Shown one piece after another: positions 31,000-40,168 of a stretch of 64,000 nucleotides of DNA. The stretch's first letter is position 1; the number at the start of each line of letters is the position of its first letter. The DNA comes from Cladochytrium replicatum (lineage: Eukaryota > Chytridiomycota > Chytridiomycetes > Cladochytriales > Cladochytriaceae), in assembly GCA_025526935.1 (NCBI GenBank), contig JAHLKD010000026.1, forward strand, positions 124,001 through 188,000, read 5' to 3'. A program made the position numbers and the translations under genes. The notes beneath the pieces were generated by a model. The model was given only the letters and a program-made list of their open reading frames with translations, did no database searches and was not told the origin of the DNA.

Positions 31000-32386
31000 T
31001 AAAAAACTCTCTCTCTCTCTCTCTCAATCAATGCCACCTCCCAGCGCTCCGCCTGTGCAGCTGCCTGACGCGCCGCATGCCGCGCCGTGCCCCCCTCCAA
31101 AATTTTCATCGCTTCTGGCCGTGCTCGCTCCCGTGCTCCCTCTGTGTCCCACCCTCGCGCCCCTCAGGAAATTATTCCTGACTCTCAGCCCAGCAACTTT
31201 GATGGAGAAAATTTTTCTGTGGGCAGATGAAGTGAATTCTCCTCGCGAATCACGTGACCAAGCATCATCCACTTCAGAACCGGCTCGAATTAGAGGAAGA
31301 TCCCCCGCAAGTGTCGTTGATGTTCACATGAATGATACAGTCGAAATTTCACTTACCATTGCTGATGCTGATCCCAAAGGGAAACGTCGAGCCTCAAAAT
31401 CACCCCCGACTTGCCGACCTGCCTCTCGTGCCAGGGTCGAGAAGAATGCCTCTGCAGCTGATCATGCTACCTCTCCCTTGCCCACTCCTCGTGACCGATT
31501 CTTGGATGCTCTGCATATGCTGGCCCCTGCTCAAACTTCTGGATATCATCCATTAGTGATGTCTGCTTTCACTCGTGCAATGCAATTTCTCCCAGTATTG
31601 GAACCAGAAACTGAGGCTGCCTTCTTTGCTGCATTGACTATTGCTGTAGTTCCGTTGGTTGAAACTATCAGCTGCACTCCTGCTGCTGTCTCTGCTGTGC
31701 CTTCCTATGCTCAAGTTGCGAGTGCTAGCCGACCACCACCTGCCCCTGCTACTCGCAATCCTGGGCCTTTCAGCACTGCAAAATTTGCCTCTCGTGCATC
31801 AAATGCTATTGTTCGTATTGAAGCTGCCGAAGCTGATGCTCAACCCGCCCTTTATCGCTCAGTGGTTGCTGGAGTGGACCCCCTATCTCGCAGATCACTA
31901 CGGCCACCCAAATTGGTGATTGATTACCCGGCTGAGTCACCAATTTTGATTAATCCTCCTCAGCCTGTTCGTGATCGTGCTGCTTGTTTTGCTACTGTGA
32001 GGTTTAAGGAAACGTCAGCCACTTAATCAGCTCCGCACTCTGATTAATCGAATTTCTGGAAACCCTCAATTTTCGCGTGACATTCGCCATATTAGTTTTA
32101 TTGGGCGTAACACTGCTGAGTTTATTTGTACTTCTGACTGTGCTGACAAGCTCTGCAAGGACATTTTTCCAGGTGATGAGGTGCCTGTTGATCTTTTTGA
32201 CCCTGGGCAGCTTCGTTCTGGGTCTGTTCAATCACTTGAGCAACGTCAAGTTGCTGTAGCAAAGGCTGTTCACAAAAGATTTGCTCACCTCTTGCGAATT
32301 ACTCATGATCCTGCAGTTTTTCATTATCTTCGTTCTAATCTTCCTGCTGCAGACTTTGAAGCGACTGTTTCTTTAGCCCGTCCTTC
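31000..32386 (+). mobile_element. LINE copy 4, 5' region with ORF1, 3'-truncated
   Basis: A (CT)n stretch at 31007-31025 precedes ATG 31031, which opens ORF1: a proline/alanine-rich N-terminus, then SYAQVASASRPPPAPAT, PKLVIDYPAESPILIN and ACFATVRFKE. Here a 5-bp deletion relative to copy 1 causes an early stop at 32024-32026. The homologous sequence continues in another frame to TVSLAR at about 32386, just short of the normal ORF1 end, where similarity stops. This is the only copy showing the ORF1 start. No ORF2 follows. Confidence 0.8.
31031..32026 (+). pseudogene. LINE copy 4 ORF1 (Gag-like), frameshifted
   Basis: 332 codons from ATG 31031 to the premature TAA. No CCHC knuckle is seen in this part. 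The basic, low-complexity N-terminus and a structured C-terminal half resemble LINE ORF1 proteins that coat their RNA. The 5-bp deletion lies around 32009-32013. Downstream remnant: 32030-32386. Confidence 0.7.
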
Positions 32387-32701
32387 ATCTACAAGCCAGC
32401 GGACAACTTATCGACCACGATGCGAGATGGATGGTGCTCCTTCATCTTCATACGATGACCCAAAACCTTACCCGAGCCCATGTTGCTGAGGACAGGAGAA
32501 GGTTGAATAAAGATGAGACCAATGTACGAGTCACGGCGAAAATGAAACTTTGGTAAGTAAATGAGTCAATCATACAACTATTCCAAGTGCGCGAGGCTGT
32601 AACGTTCCATTCGAATCGCCCAGCCCTCTGTTCGCATCCACTATAGCGAAATGATTTCCCGATCGGGACACCAACTGCTCAGCCGCTCGTCTCACCCCCA
32701 A
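32387..32701. promoter_or_regulatory. Upstream region of the RRM gene
   Basis: 315 bp between the LINE remnant and the RRM start codon. A second in-frame ATG at 32651 could extend the protein by 17 residues (MISRSGHQ...), but the sequence before ATG 32702 (CACCCCCAA) gives the more typical start. No other feature seen. Confidence 0.3.
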
Positions 32702-34313
32702 ATGTCCTACCCGCCCTACAATCCTGGACAGGCCTACGTTCCCCCGGCTGCTTCGGAGGATCAGGATGCTCTTCCGCCCAGCGCTGAGTCGGCCCACTAT
32801 CCGCCGAGTGAGGGCTACTCTCGGAGACCTCCATCTCCGTCGCGCGCACCGAGGGGCCGATCGCGCTCGCCTGGCTACAGATATGGTGGTCGAGGTTCTC
32901 CGCCTCCAGCCGGGAGCAATGGAAGTGCTTATGATGGGGGAAGAGGACCAGGAGGTGGTGGTTATGACAGATACTATCGGGACGGGTATGGTGGTCCCCC
33001 GCCTTCTCGTGGTAATGGCTATGAGAGGGAAGGAGGTGGTCGCGGAATGGGTGGACCTGGAGGATATGATCGCTACGAAGGTCGTGCCTACGATCGTTAT
33101 GATCGGTTTGATAGGTATGAGCGTGGACCTCTGCCTGGAGCGTTCGGTGGACGTCGTCGATCGCCCCCGAGACGCAAACGTGAAGTCGTGCGTGGAACCG
33201 ATGCCGATCGCAAGCAGACAGCGTGCTTATACGTTGGAAATCTCCCTTACGGCTTTCGTGAAGATGATGGTGAGAGTCGAGTGTGAATTGTAGATAATCC
33301 GTTTCGATGTCGATTCTGTGTGGATGTTGAGTGGATTTATGATGTTTGGAGATGATTTGCACTACGTTATGAGAAACTTGGGCAGAGAAAGCGCTTTTGA
33401 GGAGAGGACAGAGCCGACGTTGAGCTTAGAATCGAGATTTGCCTCGCTTTTGCGGACTTTCTTGATAGCCGCTCTTCCTGAGAGATGAATGACGGAAAGC
33501 AGACTTACGTTGACTAGTGTGTGGGAGAGGAGAGAAGCTGATATCAAATTCGCTTTGCGGAGATAGACGCTGAGAACATATCGAGTAGTGTGGATGAATG
33601 CGAAAGCCGGTAATGATAAAGTGTTGAGGCTTTGAGAAGTGAATGACCGGATGTACGGCTCTATCGAGGAGGTAATTTAACGTTCATCATCTGTGTGTAC
33701 CCACAACTTTGCTATTCTCGTCTGTTCATGAGATTTATTCTAATCATTGGCATCACAGTCCAGAGCATCTTCGAACGGTACGGTGTGATTCGCCACGTTA
33801 CTGTTCCCCTGGACAGATCTACCGGGAAAAACAAAGGGTTTGCTTTCGTTACTTTTGAAGATCGTCGTGATGCGGAGGAAGCAAAGGACAAGTATTTCAA
33901 AACTCCTGTGTGTTTTAAGCCATCACACTAATATCTTAATGTAGACTTGATGATTACATGGTTGAGCATCGCCGCTTAAAACTTGACTGGGATCCTGGAA
34001 TGGAGCGGAAAGATGAGCTCAAGGGGGGGAGGGGCCCTCACTCTGTTCGTGGGGCTCCCTACGACGAACCCCGTAGAGATGCATGGGGACCCGGAGGTCC
34101 ACCGCCGATGTCGTCCGCCCCGTACCGCGGTGGCTATGGTGGACCACCTCCGGAGGATTATGGTCGTGGAGGTGCGCCTCCGTACGATGGATACGATTCG
34201 AGAGGTCCTGCCCCTCCAATGCAAGACTACAGATCTGGAGGTACGAGGGTTAATAAGAAATGCCTCCTGATCCTTATCTCATTCTCATAGGATACGAGGA
34301 ACGTCGTCGCTAA
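32702..34313 (+). CDS. RRM RNA-binding protein with Gly/Arg/Tyr-rich flanks (SR/hnRNP-like)
   Basis: A nuclear RNA-binding protein, probably in splicing or mRNA handling. Four exons: 32702-33269, 33759-33909, 33945-34240, 34291-34313; 345 residues. Residues 1-165 are low complexity (PPSPSRAPRGRSRSPGY, repeated YDRYDRFDRY). The RRM spans about 175-270 with RNP2 CLYVGNLPY and RNP1 KGFAFVTF, split by the first intron after REDD. A Gly/Pro/Tyr-rich tail ends YEERRR. The first intron (33270-33758, 489 bp) is far longer than the 35-85 bp introns of neighbours. The donor of exon 2 (CCTGT|GTGTTT) was chosen to keep frame and is the least certain junction. Exact orthology not assigned. Confidence 0.85.
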
Positions 34314-34490
34314 GAAATGGGGTGTTTAGCAGCTACCGAAGGATTGTCGGGAGTGTAACCGATGTTAATGTAACAAATATTTCTTCAAAACAAATCATGT
34401 GGCGATCAGGGGTGTTGCAAGAAAGTCGATTCAGTTTTACATAGTTCAAGAAGACCAAAATGGCAAAGAGGTGTCTATCGACATACGTCC

Positions 34491-36267
34491 TTATCTCCTC
34501 GCTCGTTTGAGCATCCGCTCCGCCCACTTCACCATCGGCTAGATAGGACATGAGAGACAGTACTCAGAGCCACACTTCCCTTACCATGTCGATCATCTTT
34601 CCGTCCAAATTAAACGCACCAACGCCTTTTCCAGTATTCTCCTTTCATGGATGGATGCATTTCACACCAGCTCTACCAAAGACCAATACACCGATTACCT
34701 TGAATCCAGCTACGATACGCTCAGCAAAGTCAACATCTGTATTAATTCAAAATTTGAGTAATCACCAGTGCAAGCACGCGTTACATGACTTACCTTTGTC
34801 AGACGGTAGGAACAATTTCTGGATTGTTTCAATTTGCTTGGGATGAATTGCTTGCTGTAGTTATCGTTTCAAATCAAACTTCAGATTGATAGGAATTCAA
34901 TGATTTTGCTTGCCTTTCCCGTAAAACCAAACTGATGTCCCTCCTCACATTCTTCAATCAGTACATTTTCGTCATTGTACTGAATACAAACCTACGCGAG
35001 TTGAGTTGAGCTGGAGAGACATAAAAAATAGAGATAGTGTTTACAAGATCAACAGCCTGGAGTCCATATGCGGCCGCAGTTGTGACTACAGCTTGCCTGG
35101 CATAGATCATTTCTTTCCGTGACGATGTGCGGATTAGGCCAACATCAGCACAAAAGTCTTCAGAGGCAACTTTGTGGAAAGTGTAAGAGATTTGCGAGCA
35201 TTCTGAGTGCACACAACTTACACACAAGACAGTCGACCCTTGGATCAGACGTGGCAATCCTAATCAATGAAATCAGCAGGCCTCATGACACGTTGCAAAT
35301 AATTAACTCCTTGAGGTTCATCAGCGCCAAGCCGGTCTCTATACCAGCCATAAGCTTGATCTCACTCCGCCTACAAATTAAAGCGTTGTTGAAAATTCTT
35401 TCGCGGATCTGTGGTTTGGTACCTTTCAGCAGGAGCATATTTCTCAATCATTTTGGTAACAAAGTGAATGTCGTCGGCGCTCTGGACTTTCGGCACCATG
35501 ATAGATTCCAACTTGGATGATCGAAGCTTTTCAGACATTGTGTGAGACGACAATTGACCGAACTGATCATGGCAGGGACAACATACCACTGCCTTCAAGT
35601 CCTCTGTCTCAAGTCCTGATCCCACAGCATTTATACGTACAGCCTTTTCAGAAGAACCGGTGTCGAACTTCTGCACACATTGGTGAGCATTTTGAGAGAC
35701 GAACGAATACCACAGTAGAATGCTTACATCGAGAGCCTTCAGACCAGTCAGAGAGGACATTCAAATTCGACAAAGGGGATAAACGTGAGCTTGTCTCCGC
35801 GATCTGATTCACTGTGCAAAAACGTACATTGTACACAAAATTCCTTGCATCGGCCTGATTTGCAATTAACTTCGTCAGGGAATTGAAATTAAACTCGTTC
35901 AATATGGCAATACCTTTTTTGAAAAAGCTACTCCATCCTCCAAATCATAGCAAAAGCAATCCACCACTCCTTTCAATTTCAAAGAGCTATTCAGTTTTCG
36001 CTCCTCCCCACCTACACGCCAAAAGTACAAATTGCGATCAGATTCAATGGATCAATAATCATGAATCCGACGAACCGGGCACTGTTGAGAGAACCAGAAA
36101 TGGGTTAACGCTTGATCGTACATGATCGTCTTTGAAATACCGTAAAACACAGCACGGCGAGCCTTTGAAGAGCCTTGGACTATCGAAGCAGACGCATTGT
36201 ATGCAGATGAGCTGAACGACCTCACGCCGGCTAAGTTCACCCGGTGCATAGTCTTGAGTGCTAACAT
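34491..36267 (-). CDS. CLYBL: Citrate lyase beta-like protein (CLYBL), HpcH/HpaI aldolase family, mitochondrial
   Basis: CLYBL is a mitochondrial malate/beta-methylmalate synthase and citramalyl-CoA lyase. Fifteen exons join in frame to 320 residues: 36267-36141, 36081-36076 (6 nt), 36011-35914, 35854-35828, 35736-35728 (9 nt), 35670-35587, 35526-35423, 35370-35308, 35259-35222, 35169-35045, 34991-34914, 34854-34794, 34736-34699, 34641-34585, 34538-34491. A basic, Ser-rich presequence is followed by VPGGEERKLN, DLEDGVAFSKK, SEKAVRINAVGSGLETEDL, MVPKVQSADDI, MAGIETGLALMN, SEDFCADVGL, IYARQAVVTTAAAYGLQAVD, GFTGKQAIHPKQI and NLDGKMIDMPMVKWAERML. The acidic metal and CoA residues of the family are present. 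The intron after GFTGK has a GC donor (AAG|GCAAGC). Fourteen introns in 1.8 kb is extreme for this window. Confidence 0.9.
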
Positions 36268-36538
36268 GACTAATGGTGTGGCGCTCAAACGACCGCATTG
36301 AAAGGTCAGCAGCGTGTTTCTATTCCGACAGCCCACTTCGCTGTTCCATCTCGGCCAAGCGCACCAAGATCATTGTGGTAAACTAGAGAAAGAATGGAAT
36401 GCAGCTCTGTCTTTCTCCCAGCGCAAGAGAAAATCGGGGATCACACAGATCACGTTACTAAGACGAACACGCTCGCTAGTTCGTCAACATCGTCCAATTT
36501 GTCGTGTTTGTCCTCCCTCCCTCCTTCACAACCAAACT

Positions 36539-38626
36539 TTAGCCACTTGCGCTCTCTACTTCCAGCGCTGCAGCGAATTGGAGCAAATCTGCCCGACGTA
36601 TTCCGTCCCATATCTTCCATGCACTTCGGAACCAATCCTTCTCTGATATCTGGAAGTAGCGCCGATGCGACATCCATGGCGCTCCAGTGGCAGCTGCTTC
36701 TGCAGCAAGAGCCGCAGTTGCCGCCGCCATAGCTGCTCCTGATGCCGTCTGGGGTCCGTCCGGTCTATATTGTTGCGCGATTGCGGCGGGGGAGACTGCC
36801 GACCTGGGCACCTCGAATATTTGGTTTCTAAGCTGCTTCATCATGAATGGGTACGTCGCAGGGAGCCAGGGATGTTCCATCATCGAATCGAGGACTTCCG
36901 TGATCCAATCGGTGCTCTTCGAATTTATCATTTCGTCCAACCGCTTTTGTTCGGGGTTTGATCGAGGCAACAGAAACAAGTTTGGAGGAAGTTGTGAAGG
37001 TCTCTTGGATGTTAGGTTCGTCATTGTCCGATACATTGCAAATGAATTTGCCATGGTCACCGTCCCATGTAGAATCCGCAAGTGTGAATCTTGAAATGCC
37101 TGGGCGATCGACTCTGAAAGATCCGAGACGGCGGCAGGCGAAAAAATGGATGGCTCTGCTTTGTTGACTACAAAAATAACTTCGGGGAAGAACTCCTGTG
37201 GGGCGTTTGGCGATGTGGCATTTGCTGGACCTCCATTAGGTGCAAGCCGTGACGCCCCAGAGACAGTACGCTTCAATCCTTCCACTTTTTTGAGAAAGTC
37301 CCACATTTCGGTATCGTTTGGGTTGTCCATTACAACAACAAGGACGTGACAAACGTAGTAGAGGAATGTCGCAATCTGCATCGACTGGAGCTCGATCCAC
37401 TCATGTGATCGCTGCTGATATTTTGGCAAAATATCCCCAGAGTACCCGATGTCGCCAGAGCGCTTCGCACGATCGTATACAGAACGACTGAAAATAGGCT
37501 GAGTGTCGAGCAGTACGATTCGTTCAGGTGTTATGTGCAGATCAATCCCGGTTGTTTCATGTGTTGATTGATGCTCGGTGCTCTCTTTCGCAAAGATTTG
37601 CGGTGTCTTTGCAAGTGCTGAGAGTATCGTGGACTTTCCTGCTCCCCGGCGACCAATTACTCCAACGATGTAGCACCCCGGCTGGTCGCTCAACTGCTTG
37701 GCAATTTGTTCTGTCTGAAAGCGCATGTTTTCGTCGATCATCTTGAAAACATTGCGGTTGGCATTAGGTTGACTGACTGTTCCAGCTCCTTCCTTTCCAG
37801 CACGAAGCTTTTTGAGTATGGTTTCCGTTATCTTTGGCCCCATATCTTTCGCCTTCTGATCAATCGTAAGTTTGGCCGTTCCAACTCGTGATGCACCCGG
37901 TTGTTTCGTTTCAGGCGATTTGGAATCGTCGTTTTCTGACATGCCGACATCCTCCTGAGCAGCTGTAGCATTACGGCCCAATATAACGGGCGTATGAGAG
38001 AACATTGGTGAGTTCTTCAATATTGTAGAATCCTTCCCTCCGCGACCACCTCCCTCTTTTCTCAGTTCACGCTTGGCTGATCGTCCGTCGTCATCCTTTT
38101 TTCTCCGATTACGACCTCCTGATCTTCCCCCTCTCTCTTCTCTGCTGTCGCTGTGCTTGTAGCTGATGCTCCTCCGAACCGCAGAAACGTCTTCGTCCTC
38201 TTCCACCCCACCTTGAGACTGACTATAGTCGTCGATCCTCCGCCCTTGAGATTTTTTTCCTCCACGAGACTGAGCTATTTGATTCAAGTCCAACTCCACT
38301 CCTGCCTCCTGCGAATGATAGTGTTCGGAACTGATGGAAAGGTCGCGCATTCCCTGAGGGACTAACCGGGGAGAACTGACTCCACCGCGCGCACTCAATA
38401 CAGATCGATCACCATCATCATTATCGCCATCAGAGCTGTAAACTGTATTTGCGAATGAACGTCGTCGATTGCGAAAAGAACTTGCAGAACGAATGCTGTC
38501 GTTATCGTCGTCGATTCGTGCAGGTTCATGGTAACCAGAACGTCCCTTTGTACTTGCCACACTTCCCGGACGCTGTGCTAGCTGAACTGTCCTGGGGGGA
38601 TGTCGTTGTGAGCTTGAACCGCTCAT
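36539..38626 (-). CDS. SMG9: SMG9, subunit of the SMG1 kinase complex (nonsense-mediated decay)
   Basis: SMG9 binds SMG8 and SMG1 and restrains UPF1 phosphorylation in nonsense-mediated mRNA decay. Intronless, 695 residues from ATG 38626. Residues 1-230 are Ser/Arg/Asp-rich and disordered; the GTPase-like domain spans about 300-680. It has a P-loop-like GVIGRRGAGKSTIL, the family block TTGIDLHITPERIVLLDTQP, then MQIATFLYYVCHVLVVVMD and FFPEVIFVVNKAEP, which align with the human order. An alanine-rich insert (AAMAAATAALAAEAAA) precedes the C-terminal IRRADLLQFAAAL. Divergent from the Rieske gene, 246 bp between starts. The UPF1-type machinery in this organism would therefore include the SMG1-8-9 branch, which budding yeast lacks. 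Confidence 0.92.
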   Translation of the reverse strand: MSGSSSQRHPPRTVQLAQRPGSVASTKGRSGYHEPARIDDDNDSIRSASSFRNRRRSFANTVYSSDGDNDDGDRSVLSARGGVSSPRLVPQGMRDLSISSEHYHSQEAGVELDLNQIAQSRGGKKSQGRRIDDYSQSQGGVEEDEDVSAVRRSISYKHSDSREERGGRSGGRNRRKKDDDGRSAKRELRKEGGGRGGKDSTILKNSPMFSHTPVILGRNATAAQEDVGMSENDDSKSPETKQPGASRVGTAKLTIDQKAKDMGPKITETILKKLRAGKEGAGTVSQPNANRNVFKMIDENMRFQTEQIAKQLSDQPGCYIVGVIGRRGAGKSTILSALAKTPQIFAKESTEHQSTHETTGIDLHITPERIVLLDTQPIFSRSVYDRAKRSGDIGYSGDILPKYQQRSHEWIELQSMQIATFLYYVCHVLVVVMDNPNDTEMWDFLKKVEGLKRTVSGASRLAPNGGPANATSPNAPQEFFPEVIFVVNKAEPSIFSPAAVSDLSESIAQAFQDSHLRILHGTVTMANSFAMYRTMTNLTSKRPSQLPPNLFLLPRSNPEQKRLDEMINSKSTDWITEVLDSMMEHPWLPATYPFMMKQLRNQIFEVPRSAVSPAAIAQQYRPDGPQTASGAAMAAATAALAAEAAATGAPWMSHRRYFQISEKDWFRSAWKIWDGIRRADLLQFAAALEVESASG

Positions 38627-38872
38627 CCAAGCGTACTTGACAGCGTCGCACACAGCACACAGGACTTCACCTCGCCACCACTGGGCTGTGATTGAAGAAC
38701 ATCAGTGTTTATTCATCAGTTGCAGATGGCATTTGTTTAAAGTAATTCTAGTTGCTACCAATGCTGTTCAGGTTTGTATTAAAACTGGTCTTATTTATCA
38801 ATTCTATATCAATTTCTTGGAATCGCTGGGTTGGCGTGGTGTGCCCCTCGCTGTAACTCAACAATTCGATTC

Positions 38873-40054
38873 ATGGGAAGCGACAGCAGCGGAAGCAGTG
38901 CTGGCGAAGGCATGGGCGGAAAGGGAATGAAAATGGGGAAAGGCGGTCGCGGCGGTGCTGGTGTCTTGTCAAGATACCTGAATGCAAAGGAGCAGTTCGA
39001 CCAACCGCAACAAGACGAAGCTCTTGCTTCAACTCAGGCAAACGAAGACTCAAACAAAGAAAGAACAGAAGTTGAGACAAACGGCGACACCATACTTAGC
39101 CACGAAGGACAACGGCGAAGTGCTGAGAGACCTTTTGCCACCAACGGATCCGGTGTCCAACTTAACGGCAATGGTCTCAAGGGGAAGCCACTTGCGGACG
39201 ATTACTCTGCCGCGAAGCTTCTCTCCGAAATCGGGTTCCAGAGGAATTGGTCTGACGAAGATATCGATCGCGACGTGAGGGTGATGCAGGATCAACGGCT
39301 TTACACGCTTGTGGATCTTCGTCTACTCGGCCCAAAAGCATGGCGTGAAGTTCCATTGCTGCCTATCGTCAAAGAGCTTCTTCAACGTGCAGCTTGGCAG
39401 AATTTCGGCCGAAATACACTCAAAGAGAAGAAGAAGGAGGAAAGGCAGAAAGCTGCCAAGCTGCTATATCAAGCAGAAGAAGAGTATAGTAGCTCGTCAT
39501 CTAACTCGGAAAGCGAGATGGGCAAGAAGAAGAAGACTGACAAAGAGAGCAAAGAAAACGCCAAAGCAACGAAGAAAGCGGATAAGCTTGAGAAAAAGGA
39601 AGCGAAACGAGCAGACAAAGATTTGAGGAAGGATGGGCAGAATGAAACGATTGAAGCCCCGATCGGTTCCGTCATACCTGAAGGAATCAGTCCCGAATCG
39701 ATGAGTGCATTCGCGGCAATCTCTGCATATCTGAATGGAACAGCCTCGAATGTGCCAAACGAACCCGTACCGCGAAAGCCAGAGCCATTAACGAACGGTG
39801 TACCTCAACAGCCGCGATTCCTTTCCACACCAGTGGTTACTGGAAGCAAAATTAAGGCAACGGCGTCCGATGGAAAGACCTACGAGTTCGATCGATGGTG
39901 CCCACACAAAGGTGTTGACCTTGCCAAAGGACCTATCGTTGGAACAAGAATCATATGTCCAAAACATCGCTGGGAGTTTGATCTTGCGAGAGGCGGTGTT
40001 TGTGTTGACAAACCTGGGAAGTCCGTCAATGCATGTGTAGTCAACGACTGGTAG
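38873..40054 (+). CDS. Rieske [2Fe-2S] domain protein with N-terminal helical region and charged linker
   Basis: A single 393-residue exon. N-terminal Gly/Met-rich segment (GGKGMKMGKGGRGG); a conserved-looking helical region at about 100-170 (LLSEIGFQRNWSDEDID, YTLVDLRLLGPKAWREVPLL); a very basic K/E coiled stretch at about 180-245; a linker; and a C-terminal Rieske-type cluster site WCPHKGVDL ... IICPKHRWEFDL, i.e. C-x-H-x16-C-x2-H, the pattern that ligates 2Fe-2S with two Cys and two His. The soluble Rieske type (ferredoxin or oxygenase component) is the nearest relative. No oxygenase catalytic domain or membrane helix follows. Partner and reaction are unknown. ATG 38873 is the first in frame. 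Confidence 0.75.
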   Translation: MGSDSSGSSAGEGMGGKGMKMGKGGRGGAGVLSRYLNAKEQFDQPQQDEALASTQANEDSNKERTEVETNGDTILSHEGQRRSAERPFATNGSGVQLNGNGLKGKPLADDYSAAKLLSEIGFQRNWSDEDIDRDVRVMQDQRLYTLVDLRLLGPKAWREVPLLPIVKELLQRAAWQNFGRNTLKEKKKEERQKAAKLLYQAEEEYSSSSSNSESEMGKKKKTDKESKENAKATKKADKLEKKEAKRADKDLRKDGQNETIEAPIGSVIPEGISPESMSAFAAISAYLNGTASNVPNEPVPRKPEPLTNGVPQQPRFLSTPVVTGSKIKATASDGKTYEFDRWCPHKGVDLAKGPIVGTRIICPKHRWEFDLARGGVCVDKPGKSVNACVVNDW

Positions 40055-40168
40055 AAGCAGGATGTTTTACAATTTAGTTTTTCTATGTGAACTGAATATG
40101 TGCAATAGCAGACTTCAACCCGCCAGAAACCGAAAGTTGTAGTCTTAGGAAGTAATGCTGCGCTTCTG

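Noticed and set aside
32679-33362. 227-codon His/Ser-rich minus frame opposite the RRM gene
   Set aside because: Antisense of Tyr/Asp/Arg-rich repeats (GAT, TAT codons read as ATC, ATA/His); no start context or homology.
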